64,000 bases of DNA from JALZKA01 sp033856515. Its GTDB lineage: Bacteria; Actinomycetota; Thermoleophilia; Solirubrobacterales; 70-9. The notes under the pieces were generated by a model. The model was given only the letters and a program-made list of their open reading frames with translations. It was not told where the DNA came from and searched no databases. Below, piece by piece: positions 7,690 through 16,104 of this stretch. Made by a program: the position numbers and the translations under genes. Every line of letters starts with the position of its first letter. The stretch's first letter is position 1. The stretch covers positions 62,001 through 126,000 of the forward strand of contig JAWVEY010000047.1 in NCBI GenBank assembly GCA_033856515.1, read 5' to 3'.

Positions 7690-8768
7690 AGGCCCCGCAG
7701 TCGAAGGCGCGCTCGCGCAAGGACGGGTCGGCGATCCCGCTCGACGACACGGACAAGCGCCTGATGAACCTCCTGCAGTCGAGCTTTCAGCTCGTGCGCG
7801 AGCCGTTCGTCCCGATCGCCGCCGAGGCGGGGATCACGGTTGATGAGACGCTCGAGCGCACGCAGCGCCTGCTCGACGGGCGGATCATCCGCGAGATCAC
7901 ACCGATCTTCGACACGCGCGCGCTCGGCTTCGACTCGATGCTCGTGGCGGCGAAGGTGGACGCGGAGAACCCGCACCGCGCCGCGAAGATCATCAACTCG
8001 CACCCCGGCGTCTCCCACAACTACCTGCGGACGCACGAGTTCAACCTCTGGTTCACGATCGCGACGCCGCCGGACTCGAAACTTGGGCTTCAGGGTTCGC
8101 TCGACGTCCTCCAGGAGATGACCGGCGCCGAGTCGATCCGGCAGCTGCCGACGCTGAAGCTCTTCAAGATCAACATGAACCTGGAGATGGAGAAGGGCAC
8201 CGAGGCGCTCGCCGCGGTGGCCGACGCCGCGACTCCGCGCGAGCTCGACCGCCAGCCGTACGACGACTTCGACATCGCGGTGATCCGCGCGCTTCAGGGC
8301 CCGATGGAGGCGGTGGAGCGCCCTTACGAGACCGCCGCCACCGAAGTGGGGCGCTCGGTTGAGGATTTCCTCGCGCATCTCGAGGGGATGGTCGAGCGCA
8401 AGCTTCTCCGCCGCGTCGCGGCGATTCTCTTCCATCGCCGCGCCGGCTTCTCGGCGAACGGGATGGGCGTGTGGAAGGTGCCGAACCCAGACATCCTCGA
8501 GGTGGGCACCCAGATGGCTTCCGTCCGCGGCATCTCGCATTGCTACGAGCGGCCGACGTACGAGGACTGGCCGTACTCGGTGTTCACGATGGCGCACGGG
8601 CGCTCCAAGGAGGAGTGCGACGCGATCCTCCAGTCGATCGCCGACGAGCACGGGCTTCACGGCGAGGACCGGGCGATCCTCTACTCCTCGACCGAGTTCA
8701 AGAAGATCCGTCTCCGCTACTTCACCGACGAGTACTCGGACTGGGAACGCGAGCACGCGGGTGTCTAG
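7677..8768 (+). CDS. Fused AhbA-AhbB-like siroheme decarboxylase (Lrp/AsnC-like fold)
   Basis: A 363-residue protein made of two Lrp/AsnC-like halves, each with a winged-helix region and a ferredoxin-like region. The first half carries GVSHNYLRTHEFNLWFT, the second GISHCYERPTYEDWPYSVFTM; these match the conserved heme-precursor segments of AhbA/NirD and AhbB/NirG-type siroheme decarboxylases rather than the effector pocket of true Lrp regulators. In Ahb proteins His and Tyr/Arg of these segments act on the siroheme acetate groups. It overlaps hemB and precedes hemL, which supports a heme role. In databases it may appear only as a transcriptional regulator. Confidence 0.75.
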   Translation: MAPVKAPQSKARSRKDGSAIPLDDTDKRLMNLLQSSFQLVREPFVPIAAEAGITVDETLERTQRLLDGRIIREITPIFDTRALGFDSMLVAAKVDAENPHRAAKIINSHPGVSHNYLRTHEFNLWFTIATPPDSKLGLQGSLDVLQEMTGAESIRQLPTLKLFKINMNLEMEKGTEALAAVADAATPRELDRQPYDDFDIAVIRALQGPMEAVERPYETAATEVGRSVEDFLAHLEGMVERKLLRRVAAILFHRRAGFSANGMGVWKVPNPDILEVGTQMASVRGISHCYERPTYEDWPYSVFTMAHGRSKEECDAILQSIADEHGLHGEDRAILYSSTEFKKIRLRYFTDEYSDWEREHAGV

Positions 8769-8774
8769 CCGCCC

Positions 8775-8805
8775 GGTGCCAGGCATGAAGCGTGGTGCCA
8801 GGCAT
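8775..8805. repeat. Two direct GGTGCCAGGCAT units, 19-base period
   Basis: GGTGCCAGGCAT occurs at 8775 and again at 8794, exactly 19 bases apart and separated by a linker ending in AGCGT. Spacing and linker match the arrays at 3336 and 18567 although the core belongs to the GGTGCC class. The repeat lies in the 59-base gap before hemL, so it would be transcribed in the heme operon. Confidence 0.8.
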
Positions 8806-8827
8806 GCTTAACAGTCCGCGCTGAACT

Positions 8828-10117
8828 GTGAAGGCTCGTACCGATACTCGTACTTCTGAGGTGATTTATGCGCGTGCGGCTGGGTTGATGCCAGGCGGCG
8901 TGAACTCGCCGGTGCGGGCGATGCGCTCGATCGGGCGCGACCATCCGATCTTCATCCAGCGCGGCGAGGGCTTCGAGCTGATCGACGTCGATGGGCACCG
9001 CTACGTCGACTGGGTGTGCTCGTGGGGTCCGCTCATCCTCGGCCACGCGCATCCCGACGTCGTCGACGCGGTGACGGCCGCCGCCGAGCTCGGCACCTCG
9101 TACGGCGCGCCGACCGAGGCCGAGGTCGAGCTCGCGGCCGAGGTGTGCGACCGGTTCGCCTCGGTCGAGATGGTGCGGATGACGTCGTCGGGGACAGAGG
9201 CGTCGATGAGCGCGATCCGCCTTGCGCGCGCCGCGACAGGGCGCGACCCGGTGTTGAAGTTCGCGGGCGCGTACCACGGGCACGTGGACGGGCTGTTGGC
9301 CGAGGCGGGTTCGGGCCTTGCCACGCAGGGCATTCCGGCGAGTCCCGGCGTCACCGCGGCGCAGGCCGCCGACACGACCGTGGTGCCGTGGAACGACCTC
9401 GAAGCGGTGGAGGCGGCGCTCGCTGAGCGCGAGTTCGCTGCGATCATCGCCGAGCCGCTGCCGGCGAACATGGGGCTTGTCCCGCCCCATGAGGGATTCC
9501 TCGAGGGCGTGCGCGAGCTGGCGACTGCGAACGGGGCGTTGCTGGTGCTCGACGAGGTGATCTCGGGATTCCGAGTCGCGCGCGGCGGGGCGCAGGAGTT
9601 GCTGGGCGTGAAGGCGGACATCACCGTGATGGGCAAGGTGATCGGGGGCGGCCTGCCCGCCGCGGCCTACGGCGCGTCGCGAAGCTTGATGCAGCGGATC
9701 GCGCCTGCCGGCGACGTCTACCAGGCGGGGACGCTCTCCGGCAACCCGCTGGCGGTCGCCGCGGGGCTCGCAACGCTCGAGAACCTGGACGCGGCTGCAT
9801 ATCGGCGGCTCGCCTCGTTGACGGACCAGCTCGCGACCGGATTGCGCGCGGCCGCGGAGGGCCTACCCATCTCGGTGGTGTCGGTTCCCGGGCTCGTCAC
9901 CCCGTTCTTCGCCGAGGAGGCGCCGCGCGACTTCGCCAGCGCGTCGGCCTGCGACCTCGACGCCTACGGGCGCTTCGCCCGCGCGCTGCTCGACCGCGGC
10001 ATCTACCCGCCGGCGTCGCAGTTCGAGGCGTGGTTCGTCTCACTCGCGCACGACGAGGCTGCGATCGAGCACACAGCCGACGCCGCGTCCGAGGCGTTCG
10101 CCGAAGCGCTCGCCTGA
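8828..10117 (+). CDS. hemL: Glutamate-1-semialdehyde 2,1-aminomutase
   Basis: A 429-residue PLP enzyme that forms 5-aminolevulinate from glutamate 1-semialdehyde in the C5 pathway. Hallmarks are GLMPGGVNSPVRA at the N-terminus, SSGTEASMSAIRLAR, LVLDEVISGFR, the PLP lysine K270 in MGKVIGGGLP, and YQAGTLSGNPLA. The start is a GTG. It is the third gene of the hemB cluster and supplies the HemB substrate. Length is normal. Confidence 0.96.
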   Translation: MKARTDTRTSEVIYARAAGLMPGGVNSPVRAMRSIGRDHPIFIQRGEGFELIDVDGHRYVDWVCSWGPLILGHAHPDVVDAVTAAAELGTSYGAPTEAEVELAAEVCDRFASVEMVRMTSSGTEASMSAIRLARAATGRDPVLKFAGAYHGHVDGLLAEAGSGLATQGIPASPGVTAAQAADTTVVPWNDLEAVEAALAEREFAAIIAEPLPANMGLVPPHEGFLEGVRELATANGALLVLDEVISGFRVARGGAQELLGVKADITVMGKVIGGGLPAAAYGASRSLMQRIAPAGDVYQAGTLSGNPLAVAAGLATLENLDAAAYRRLASLTDQLATGLRAAAEGLPISVVSVPGLVTPFFAEEAPRDFASASACDLDAYGRFARALLDRGIYPPASQFEAWFVSLAHDEAAIEHTADAASEAFAEALA

Positions 10118-10130
10118 GGGGTCAGACCCC
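10118..10130. repeat. GGGGTCAGACCCC palindrome after hemL
   Basis: A perfect 13-base core begins directly after the hemL stop codon (TGA 10115-10117). A degraded second unit appears to follow (ACGCTCAC at 10138). It is the same class as the copies at 3336, 35666, 48596 and 63850. Confidence 0.8.
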
Positions 10131-10165
10131 TCACGGAACGCTCACATCCTGCCGGTGGGCCGGAC

Positions 10166-11623
10166 CTAATTCGGCTTCTTGGCCTTGCGCTCGTAGGCGC
10201 CTGAGTCGCAGTTCCTCTTGGGCCGCTTGTAGCCGCGCTGGTCTTCGCGGTCGGTGACATCGCAGAAGGGCTTGGGAATCAGGTCGATCGCGGGCGAGGA
10301 CTTCTTGAGCGCGATTGTCCGCGTCTCGCCGCCGTTGGTCTCGGGGTTTCCGGTCTTGAAACCGAACGTGCTGAGGCTGGTCACGTCCTCGGGCTGGAAG
10401 TCGCATTCAGGATCGTCGAAGGAGGCGACGTTGTAGTCGCCCGAGTCGATGCTGGTGCCCACGCAGGGGTCGAAGCCTTGGAGCATTGAGTTGCGAACAA
10501 GCAGATAGCCGTTAGCTTCCTCCAGGAGGCTCTCGGTACCGTTCGCGTTGAAGGTCGCGTTGGCGACGATTACGGACCCCGAGCTTATGTAGACGGCGGC
10601 GCCCTTCCCGTTGGGGAGCCCGACCGAGTTGCCGTAGAAGGTCGTGTTTGTGATCGACACTGGCGCAGCGTTGGCGATGGTGAAGATCGCTCCGCCTCCT
10701 TCGAAGTATCCAGCCGTCGGAGCGCTCGCCGAGTTGCCTTCGAACAGGCTTCGCCGAACTGCGAGTTCTGATCCGTCGGCGTTGTGTATCGCCCCGCCGT
10801 AAGCCGCCTGCATGTCGTCGCCCGTTGCGGAGTTCTCGACGAACTCGGTGTCACTGATAGTCATCTTGGTTCCGCGGTTCGAGACTCCACCGCCCTCCGA
10901 GCTGCCGGTGGTGTCGGTGACTGTGTTCTCAGTGATTCGGCTTTTGGAGATCTTGGACGTCACGTCCCCGACTACGTCGAGAGCGCCTCCGAGCCCGGTC
11001 GAGTGGTTGGTGATGAATGTCGAGCGCGTCACCTTGAGCTTGCCGGGCAGGCCGACGGGTCCGTTCAGGTAGAGCCCGCCTCCGACATAGGCCTCGCCGT
11101 GGTTGACCGTGGCTCGGCTGAGAGTGACCACGCCCCCCTCGCTGGCCCTGATGTCGCCCCCGCGACCGGATCCGGTCCCGAGCGAAGTGACGTCGCCGCT
11201 GAAGAGCTGGATGTCCTCGAAGGTCACGGGGGTGGCGTTGAAAGTGTCAGCGATCCTGTCGGCGAGGTTCGTGTTGATGTCGGTGACGCCGTCGCCCTTG
11301 CCGCGAAAGACCACCTTGCCGCCGTCGACATCGAGGTCGCCGTTCACGTTCGCGTCCTCGTTGGTCGAGGGAATCGTGAGGGAGTAGTGGCCCTTGCCAA
11401 GCTCGATCGTGTCGGCCTGGCCGCTCCCCGCTGGACAGCCACCGACAGCGCCGTTGGTGTTCGCGGACTGGACGGCCTCGCGCACCGAGCACTTCGCGTC
11501 GGGTACCGCGTCGAGCTCGTCGGCATGCGTCGTGACCTTGATCGTCGCCGCGCTCGCGAAGGCGGGCAGCATGCACGCGCATGCCGCCGCCAGAACAAGA
11601 ATGCCTCGCCTTTGCAGTGCCAT
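10166..11623 (-). CDS. Secreted CSLREA-type parallel beta-helix protein (copy 1)
   Basis: A 485-residue protein: signal peptide RRGILVLAAACACMLPAFASA, then the CSxREAV motif (CSVREAVQSANTNGAVGGC) that opens many secreted beta-helix proteins, then repeated right-handed beta-helix turns (NHGEAYVGGGLYLNG, GGALDVVGDVTSKISKS, GGAIHNADGSELAVRRS). The C-terminus reads DREDQRGYKRPKRNCDSGAYERK, typical of choice-of-anchor or sorting tails in this family. TACTCT (11636-11631) ends 7 bases before the ATG. A close paralog follows upstream on the same strand. A surface or extracellular role is inferred; no enzyme motif is clear. Confidence 0.85.
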   Translation of the reverse strand: MALQRRGILVLAAACACMLPAFASAATIKVTTHADELDAVPDAKCSVREAVQSANTNGAVGGCPAGSGQADTIELGKGHYSLTIPSTNEDANVNGDLDVDGGKVVFRGKGDGVTDINTNLADRIADTFNATPVTFEDIQLFSGDVTSLGTGSGRGGDIRASEGGVVTLSRATVNHGEAYVGGGLYLNGPVGLPGKLKVTRSTFITNHSTGLGGALDVVGDVTSKISKSRITENTVTDTTGSSEGGGVSNRGTKMTISDTEFVENSATGDDMQAAYGGAIHNADGSELAVRRSLFEGNSASAPTAGYFEGGGAIFTIANAAPVSITNTTFYGNSVGLPNGKGAAVYISSGSVIVANATFNANGTESLLEEANGYLLVRNSMLQGFDPCVGTSIDSGDYNVASFDDPECDFQPEDVTSLSTFGFKTGNPETNGGETRTIALKKSSPAIDLIPKPFCDVTDREDQRGYKRPKRNCDSGAYERKAKKPN

Positions 11624-11652
11624 CGCGCGCAGAGTACCCCTCGATCGTTCGG

Positions 11653-13113
11653 TTACTTGGGCGGCTTCGCCTTCCGCTCGAAGGCGCCGCTGTCGCAGTT
11701 CTTCCGGGGGCGCTTGTAGCCGCGCTGGTCTTCGCGATCGGTGATTCCGCAGAAGTCCTTGGGAATCAGGTCAATGGCAGGCGAGGACTTCTTGAGGGCT
11801 AGCGTTCTTGTCAGGCCGCCGTTCTGCTTCGGCTCGGTGGTCTTGAAGCCGAACGAAAGGGCGTCGGTTACGTCCTCGACGTGAAAGTCACAATCCGGGT
11901 CGTCCACGGAGGCGACGTTGTAGTTGCCCGAGTCGATGAAAGCGCCGTCGCAGGGGTCGGGTCCTGCGAGGATCGAGTTGCGCACGAGCATGTACCCACC
12001 GGACGTGTCCAGGATCGAGTCGATGCTGTGCCCGGAGAAGGTGGTGTTGGCGAGGATCACCGTTCCCCCGTTGACGGTCATCGCGGCGCCCTCACCGTCT
12101 GGGCTGCCAACAGTGTTCTCGTAGAAAGTCGTGTTCGTGATCGTCACGGTGTCAGAGCCGCTGGCGATGTAGATAGCTCCCGCGGCTTCGAAGTACCCGG
12201 CGGTTGGCGCGCTCGCAGAGTTGAACTCGAACAGGCTGCGGCGAATGATCAGCTCTGAGTTCGCGGAGTTGCTCAACGCGCCGCCGTAGGCCGCCTCCAT
12301 GGTGTCGCCCATGGCCGCGTTGCCGCTGACTTCGGTGTCCGTGATCGTCATCTTGGTGCCGCGGTTCGAGATTCCGCCCGCCTCCGCTGCGTCGTCGTCG
12401 TCCTGGACGGTGTTCTCGTAGATGGTGCTCTTCGAGACCTTGGTCGTCACGTCTCCGACAACGTCGAAGGCGCCCCCGAGGCCGGTTCCGTGGTTGCCGA
12501 TGAAGAGAGAGCGCTTCACCTTGAGCGTGCCGGGATCGCCGACGCCGTTCAGGTAGAGCCCGCCCCCCACGTAAGCGCTGCCGTCGCTCACGGTTGCGCG
12601 GCTCAGGGTGATGACGCCGCCCTCGTTGGCCCGGATGTCTCCGCCCCGGCCAGTTCCAGGTCCCAGCGAGACGACGTCGCCCCCCCGGACCTGGACCTTT
12701 TCGAAGGTCACCGGCGTCGCGTCGTGAATGTCGACGATCCGGTCGGCGAGGGAAGTGCGGATGTCCGTGATGCCGGCGCCCTCGCCTCGAAAGATCAGCT
12801 TGTCGCCGTTGCCGTCGACGTCGAGGTCGCCGTTCTGGTTTGCGTCCTCAGTCGTCGTGGGGATCTTCAGCGGGTAGCGGCCTCTCTCGAGGGTGATGGT
12901 GTCCGAAGTCCCGCCGCCCTTGTCGCAGCCGCCGACCGCGGTGTTCGAGTTCGCGGACTGCACCGCTTCGCGCAGCGAGCAAGTCGAGTCGGGCGTGGCG
13001 TCCAGCTCATCCTTGTGTGTAGTGACCTCGATGGTCGCGGCGCTCGCGGTGGCCGGAAGCGCGCAAGCGCACGCCGCCGCCAGAACAAGAATGCCTCGCC
13101 TTTGCAGTGCCAT
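11653..13113 (-). CDS. Secreted CSLREA-type parallel beta-helix protein (copy 2)
   Basis: A 486-residue tandem paralog of the gene at 10166. It has the same signal peptide core and a canonical CSLREAVQSAN motif after it, the same order of beta-helix turns and the same C-terminal DREDQRGYKRPRKNCDSGAFERK. The ATG at 13113 is chosen over longer in-frame starts because about 60 bases around it (13073-13133) are identical to those around the copy-1 start, including the TACTCT -10 hexamer 7 bases upstream. The two genes are separated by only 29 bases and are a recent duplication with their own promoters. Confidence 0.85.
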   Translation of the reverse strand: MALQRRGILVLAAACACALPATASAATIEVTTHKDELDATPDSTCSLREAVQSANSNTAVGGCDKGGGTSDTITLERGRYPLKIPTTTEDANQNGDLDVDGNGDKLIFRGEGAGITDIRTSLADRIVDIHDATPVTFEKVQVRGGDVVSLGPGTGRGGDIRANEGGVITLSRATVSDGSAYVGGGLYLNGVGDPGTLKVKRSLFIGNHGTGLGGAFDVVGDVTTKVSKSTIYENTVQDDDDAAEAGGISNRGTKMTITDTEVSGNAAMGDTMEAAYGGALSNSANSELIIRRSLFEFNSASAPTAGYFEAAGAIYIASGSDTVTITNTTFYENTVGSPDGEGAAMTVNGGTVILANTTFSGHSIDSILDTSGGYMLVRNSILAGPDPCDGAFIDSGNYNVASVDDPDCDFHVEDVTDALSFGFKTTEPKQNGGLTRTLALKKSSPAIDLIPKDFCGITDREDQRGYKRPRKNCDSGAFERKAKPPK

Positions 13114-13155
13114 CGCGCGCAGAGTACCCCTCGGTCCGTTCCTAGACTCGTTGGC

Positions 13156-13203
13156 GTGAACCCTTCGGCGACGCCCAAGTTGCGCCCGGCGCCCGGTTGC
13201 TGA
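13156..13203 (+). CDS. Putative leaderless 15-residue leader peptide
   Basis: GTG at 13156 lies exactly 7 bases after TAGACT (13143-13148), the leaderless arrangement seen at many genes here. The frame encodes 15 residues ending ...KLRPAPGC and its TGA (13201-13203) overlaps the ATG of the next gene (TGATG). I infer a short upstream ORF that delivers ribosomes to the membrane-protein gene by coupling. The evidence is positional only. Confidence 0.35.
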   Translation: MNPSATPKLRPAPGC

Positions 13204-13454
13204 TGGACCAGGCCATCCAGATCGTCGGTGCGCTGATGATCCTCGCCGGCTTCGCCGGGCAGCAAAGGGGATGGCTGAGCGCTTCGTCGCACACATACCT
13301 ATGGCTCAACTTCGCGGGCTCGGTGATCCTCTGCGTCCTCGCGGTGATCGAAGAACAGTGGGGCTTCGTGCTCCTCGAAGGCGTCTGGGCGATCGTCTCG
13401 GCCTGGAGCCTCATCCAGCTGGCGAGGGGCGTCCCGCCGCCGGTCGCGCACTAA
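13203..13454 (+). CDS. CBU_0592-family small membrane protein
   Basis: An 83-residue protein with three predicted transmembrane helices (IVGALMILAGFAG, YLWLNFAGSVILCVLAVI, GFVLLEGVWAIVSAWSLI). The pattern SHTYLWLNFAGS plus LLEGVWAIVS matches the uncharacterised CBU_0592 family. Start at ATG 13203, overlapping the stop of a short upstream ORF; a TTG at 13197 is an in-frame alternative. Function unknown. Confidence 0.75.
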   Translation: MDQAIQIVGALMILAGFAGQQRGWLSASSHTYLWLNFAGSVILCVLAVIEEQWGFVLLEGVWAIVSAWSLIQLARGVPPPVAH

Positions 13455-13466
13455 CGGCGGAGGAAG

Positions 13467-13889
13467 CTACGCGTCGGAAGCCGCTGCGGCGATCGCTTCC
13501 TCACGCGAGTTCTGCCAGACCTGCCTGATGATCCTCCCGTCTTCGACGATATATCGCCACATGACCTGACCGGTGATCGCGACACCGCTCCTCGCGCCCC
13601 GCGCTCTATGCGTCGAGACCGCGAGCACCGATCCGTCTTCCAGCTCCACGAGCTCCGTGAGCTCGAAGTGCGCCCCCGCTTCGAATGTCGAGAACCAGTC
13701 GACGAACCAGGACATGGCTGTCCCGAGGCCCTGGTGGACGCCGGTGTTGACGCCGCCCCCACGAACGTCGAGAACGATGTCTTCTGACCACAAGGCAATG
13801 GAGCGGTCCCAGTCGGCGTTGTTCACCGCGTCGTACTGCTCGCGAACGGTTTCGAGCGGTGTCCGGCTCACGCTGGCAGTATCCGTCAT
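13467..13889 (-). CDS. SnoaL/NTF2-like protein
   Basis: A 140-residue single-domain protein of the NTF2-like superfamily: N-terminal helix PLETVREQYDAVNNADWDRSIALW, a strand with DIVLDVRG, a central WFVDWFSTFEAG helix, and C-terminal strands ending in VMWRYIVEDGRIIRQVW. The superfamily includes cyclases, isomerases and stress proteins and substrate cannot be read from sequence. The ATG at 13889 is preferred; TTG at 13919 would add 10 residues. It converges with the small membrane protein. Confidence 0.75.
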   Translation of the reverse strand: MTDTASVSRTPLETVREQYDAVNNADWDRSIALWSEDIVLDVRGGGVNTGVHQGLGTAMSWFVDWFSTFEAGAHFELTELVELEDGSVLAVSTHRARGARSGVAITGQVMWRYIVEDGRIIRQVWQNSREEAIAAAASDA

Positions 13890-13972
13890 CCGGCGCAGAG
13901 CGTTGCCGGTCAGCGCCAAGGTCTCGTAGCCCGCGGCCTTGAACTGCGCGAGCTTTGATAATCGAGCCCTTC

Positions 13973-14548
13973 ATGCCCTCCTCCGCCCTCCACACCCTCG
14001 CCCAGCAGCTTCGCTCCGAGGACACCGTCGTCTCGCCGTACGTCTCCGCCCCGACCGAGCCCGCGGCCCTCGGCGCCCTCGTCGCCTCCGGGCCGGCGGC
14101 GGCGGACGAGCCGGCCGCTTACGCCCTGGTGATCGAGTCGGTGCGCGAGGGCTACCTCCTCCACTACGGCGAGCCGCGCGTGATCGTGGGCGCGGACGCC
14201 GACCTGCGCCTGCTCGCCGGCGACTACCTCTACGCAATCGGCCTCGAGCAGCTCGCCGGACTGGGCGATCTTCCGGCCGTCCGTGAGCTCTCCGACCTCA
14301 TCTCGATCGGCGCGCAACTCCACGCCGACGGGCCCGAAGCTCGCCCAGCTCCCGAGGGTGAAGCGCTGTGGCTCGCTTCCACGATGGCGATTGCGACGGG
14401 TGAGCCGGACGGCCTCGAGGAGGCGAAGTTCGCGCTGAGAGCGGGTAATCCGGGCGCCGAGGAGGCCGCGCGGACCGCGGCGAGCGCGATGGCGTCGGCG
14501 GCGGGCCTGGCTGATGCGCTTGCGGACGCCTCGCAAGCAATAGAATGA
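13973..14548 (+). CDS. Conserved helical protein preceding the cytochrome bc operon
   Basis: A 191-residue Ala-rich, largely helical protein with VIESVREGYLLHYGEPRV and LLAGDYLYAIGLEQLAGLGDLPAV. This segment recalls the GDYLxA helix of polyprenyl-synthase-like folds, but no DDxxD pair is present. GATAAT at 13957-13962 lies 10 bases before the ATG; TTG at 13955 is an alternative start. It precedes the Rieske gene by 22 bases and is probably cotranscribed with it, so a role in quinone handling or complex assembly is a reasonable guess only. Confidence 0.6.
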   Translation: MPSSALHTLAQQLRSEDTVVSPYVSAPTEPAALGALVASGPAAADEPAAYALVIESVREGYLLHYGEPRVIVGADADLRLLAGDYLYAIGLEQLAGLGDLPAVRELSDLISIGAQLHADGPEARPAPEGEALWLASTMAIATGEPDGLEEAKFALRAGNPGAEEAARTAASAMASAAGLADALADASQAIE

Positions 14549-14570
14549 TGGGCGTCCGACCGACCTGATT

Positions 14571-15245
14571 TTGGCTGAGAACGACGCCGATAAGACCGAC
14601 GGCCCCGTTAGTGGGAGCGGGGGCTTGGAAAAGCCCCATCCCGCTGGCTACTTCGAGGGCGAAACCATGACCCGCCGGGCTGCGTTCACCGTAGGTGGAC
14701 AGGCCGCGGGAATCGCCGCCGTGTCGATCGTCGCACTGCCGCTCGTCGCCTTCGCGGTGGCGCCGATTCTCGAGACGCCGGAGGAGGTCTGGGAGGCAGT
14801 CGGCAGCACAGACGAGTTCTCGGCAGACGTCTACCTCCCGGTGATCATCACGATCCGCAGCGGGATCGGCGAGGCTGGCAAGACCACGGCTTACGTTCGC
14901 CAGGGATCCGAGGACCTGGGCGAGGACCCGGCCGACTACATCGCTGTCTCCACCCGCTGCGCGCATTTGGGTTGCCCGGTTCGCTTCGTTCGCGCCGCGG
15001 GCATCTTCAGCTGCCCGTGCCACGGCGGTGCCTACGACTTCGAGGGCAAGGTCATCGGCGGCCCGCCAGTGCGCCCCCTCGACCGCTTCCAGACGCGTGT
15101 CGTGGCCGGCCAGGTCGAGATCGGCCCGCGCTACAGCGTCACCGGCGACCTCGAGCCCGTCCGCGCTCGCGATCCCGGTGAGTTCACCGGGGGGATCTGG
15201 GAATACCTCTATCCGCCCCGGCCCTCGACCGCCCCGGCGCCCTAA
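14571..15245 (+). CDS. qcrA: Rieske iron-sulfur subunit of menaquinol:cytochrome c reductase
   Basis: A 224-residue protein with the two 2Fe-2S motifs CAHLGC and CPCHGG plus the proline loop GGPPVRPLD. One N-terminal membrane helix (about residues 42-65) follows a twin-arginine-like stretch TRRAAF, consistent with Tat export; tatA and tatC lie 4.5 kb away. The TTG start sets the length; an internal ATG precedes TRRAAF. It heads the operon for cytochrome b6 and the subunit IV-cytochrome c fusion. Confidence 0.92.
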   Translation: MAENDADKTDGPVSGSGGLEKPHPAGYFEGETMTRRAAFTVGGQAAGIAAVSIVALPLVAFAVAPILETPEEVWEAVGSTDEFSADVYLPVIITIRSGIGEAGKTTAYVRQGSEDLGEDPADYIAVSTRCAHLGCPVRFVRAAGIFSCPCHGGAYDFEGKVIGGPPVRPLDRFQTRVVAGQVEIGPRYSVTGDLEPVRARDPGEFTGGIWEYLYPPRPSTAPAP

Positions 15246-15249
15246 CACG

Positions 15250-16104
15250 ATGGCCAAGTTTCCTGACACTCTGCTCCCGAAGGCCCTTCGCAAGCCTGCG
15301 AAGCCCGGCGAGAACGGCAACAGCAACGGCGCGAGCGCCAACGGCGAGGAGAAGTCGGTCGTCGTCGAGAAGCTGAAGGAAGCGCCCGTCGATCTCGTCG
15401 GCTGGGTCGACGAGCGGACCGGCGCCACGCCGTTCCTCACGGGCATGCTGCTCCGCAAGGTGCCCAAGGGCACCAACTGGTTCTACACCCTGGGCTCGGC
15501 CACGATGTTCGCCTTCGTCGTCCAGGCGCTGACCGGCGTCTTCCTCGCGATGTACTACACGCCTTCGCCGGTCGAGGCCTACGCCTCGATCACGAACCTC
15601 ACCAACGACGTCTTCATGGGCGAGTTCGTCCGCGGCCTCCACAAGTGGGGCGCCTCGGTGATGATCATCCTGATCTTCCTCCACATGGGCCGCGTCTTCT
15701 TCTTCGGGGCCTACAAGTACCCGCGCGAGCTCAACTGGGTGATCGGCGTCGTCCTGATCGTCCTCACGCTCGTCATGGGCCTCACCGGCTACCTCCTGCC
15801 GTTCGACCAGCGCTCCTACTGGGCGACGATCGTCGCCATGAACATCAACGGCACCGGCCCGATCGTCGGCCCATACCTCGCCGACTTCTTACGCGCCGGC
15901 GCCGAGTTCGAGTCGACCACGCTCTCGCGCTTCTACGCGCTCCACATGCTGCTCGTTCCCGGCGCGATCATCGCCATGATCGGCGCTCACCTCTACCTCG
16001 TCGTCAAGCTCGGCACCACCGCGCCCCCATGGCTCCGCGCGGACACCAAGCCGAAGGCCCTCCGCACCGAGAAGGTCAAGTCTCAGAACGGAGGCGGCTC
16101 GTGA
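15250..16104 (+). CDS. qcrB: Cytochrome b6-type subunit of menaquinol:cytochrome c reductase
   Basis: A 284-residue protein equivalent to the N-terminal half of cytochrome b. Four membrane helices carry the heme histidines in GLHKWGASV, IFLHMGRVF, YALHMLLVP and GAHLYLVVKLG. A hydrophilic N-terminal extension of about 60 residues is rich in Asn, Gly and Lys. The quinol oxidation loop and subunit IV are encoded separately in the next gene, which overlaps by four bases (GTGA). The split arrangement resembles b6f and Bacillus QcrB rather than the full-length QcrB of Mycobacterium. Confidence 0.93.
   Translation: MAKFPDTLLPKALRKPAKPGENGNSNGASANGEEKSVVVEKLKEAPVDLVGWVDERTGATPFLTGMLLRKVPKGTNWFYTLGSATMFAFVVQALTGVFLAMYYTPSPVEAYASITNLTNDVFMGEFVRGLHKWGASVMIILIFLHMGRVFFFGAYKYPRELNWVIGVVLIVLTLVMGLTGYLLPFDQRSYWATIVAMNINGTGPIVGPYLADFLRAGAEFESTTLSRFYALHMLLVPGAIIAMIGAHLYLVVKLGTTAPPWLRADTKPKALRTEKVKSQNGGGS

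Noticed and set aside
7677..8768. Lrp/AsnC transcriptional regulator for the fused protein
   Set aside because: Two halves carry Ahb-type catalytic segments and the gene overlaps hemB, so siroheme decarboxylase fits better; regulation is not excluded.
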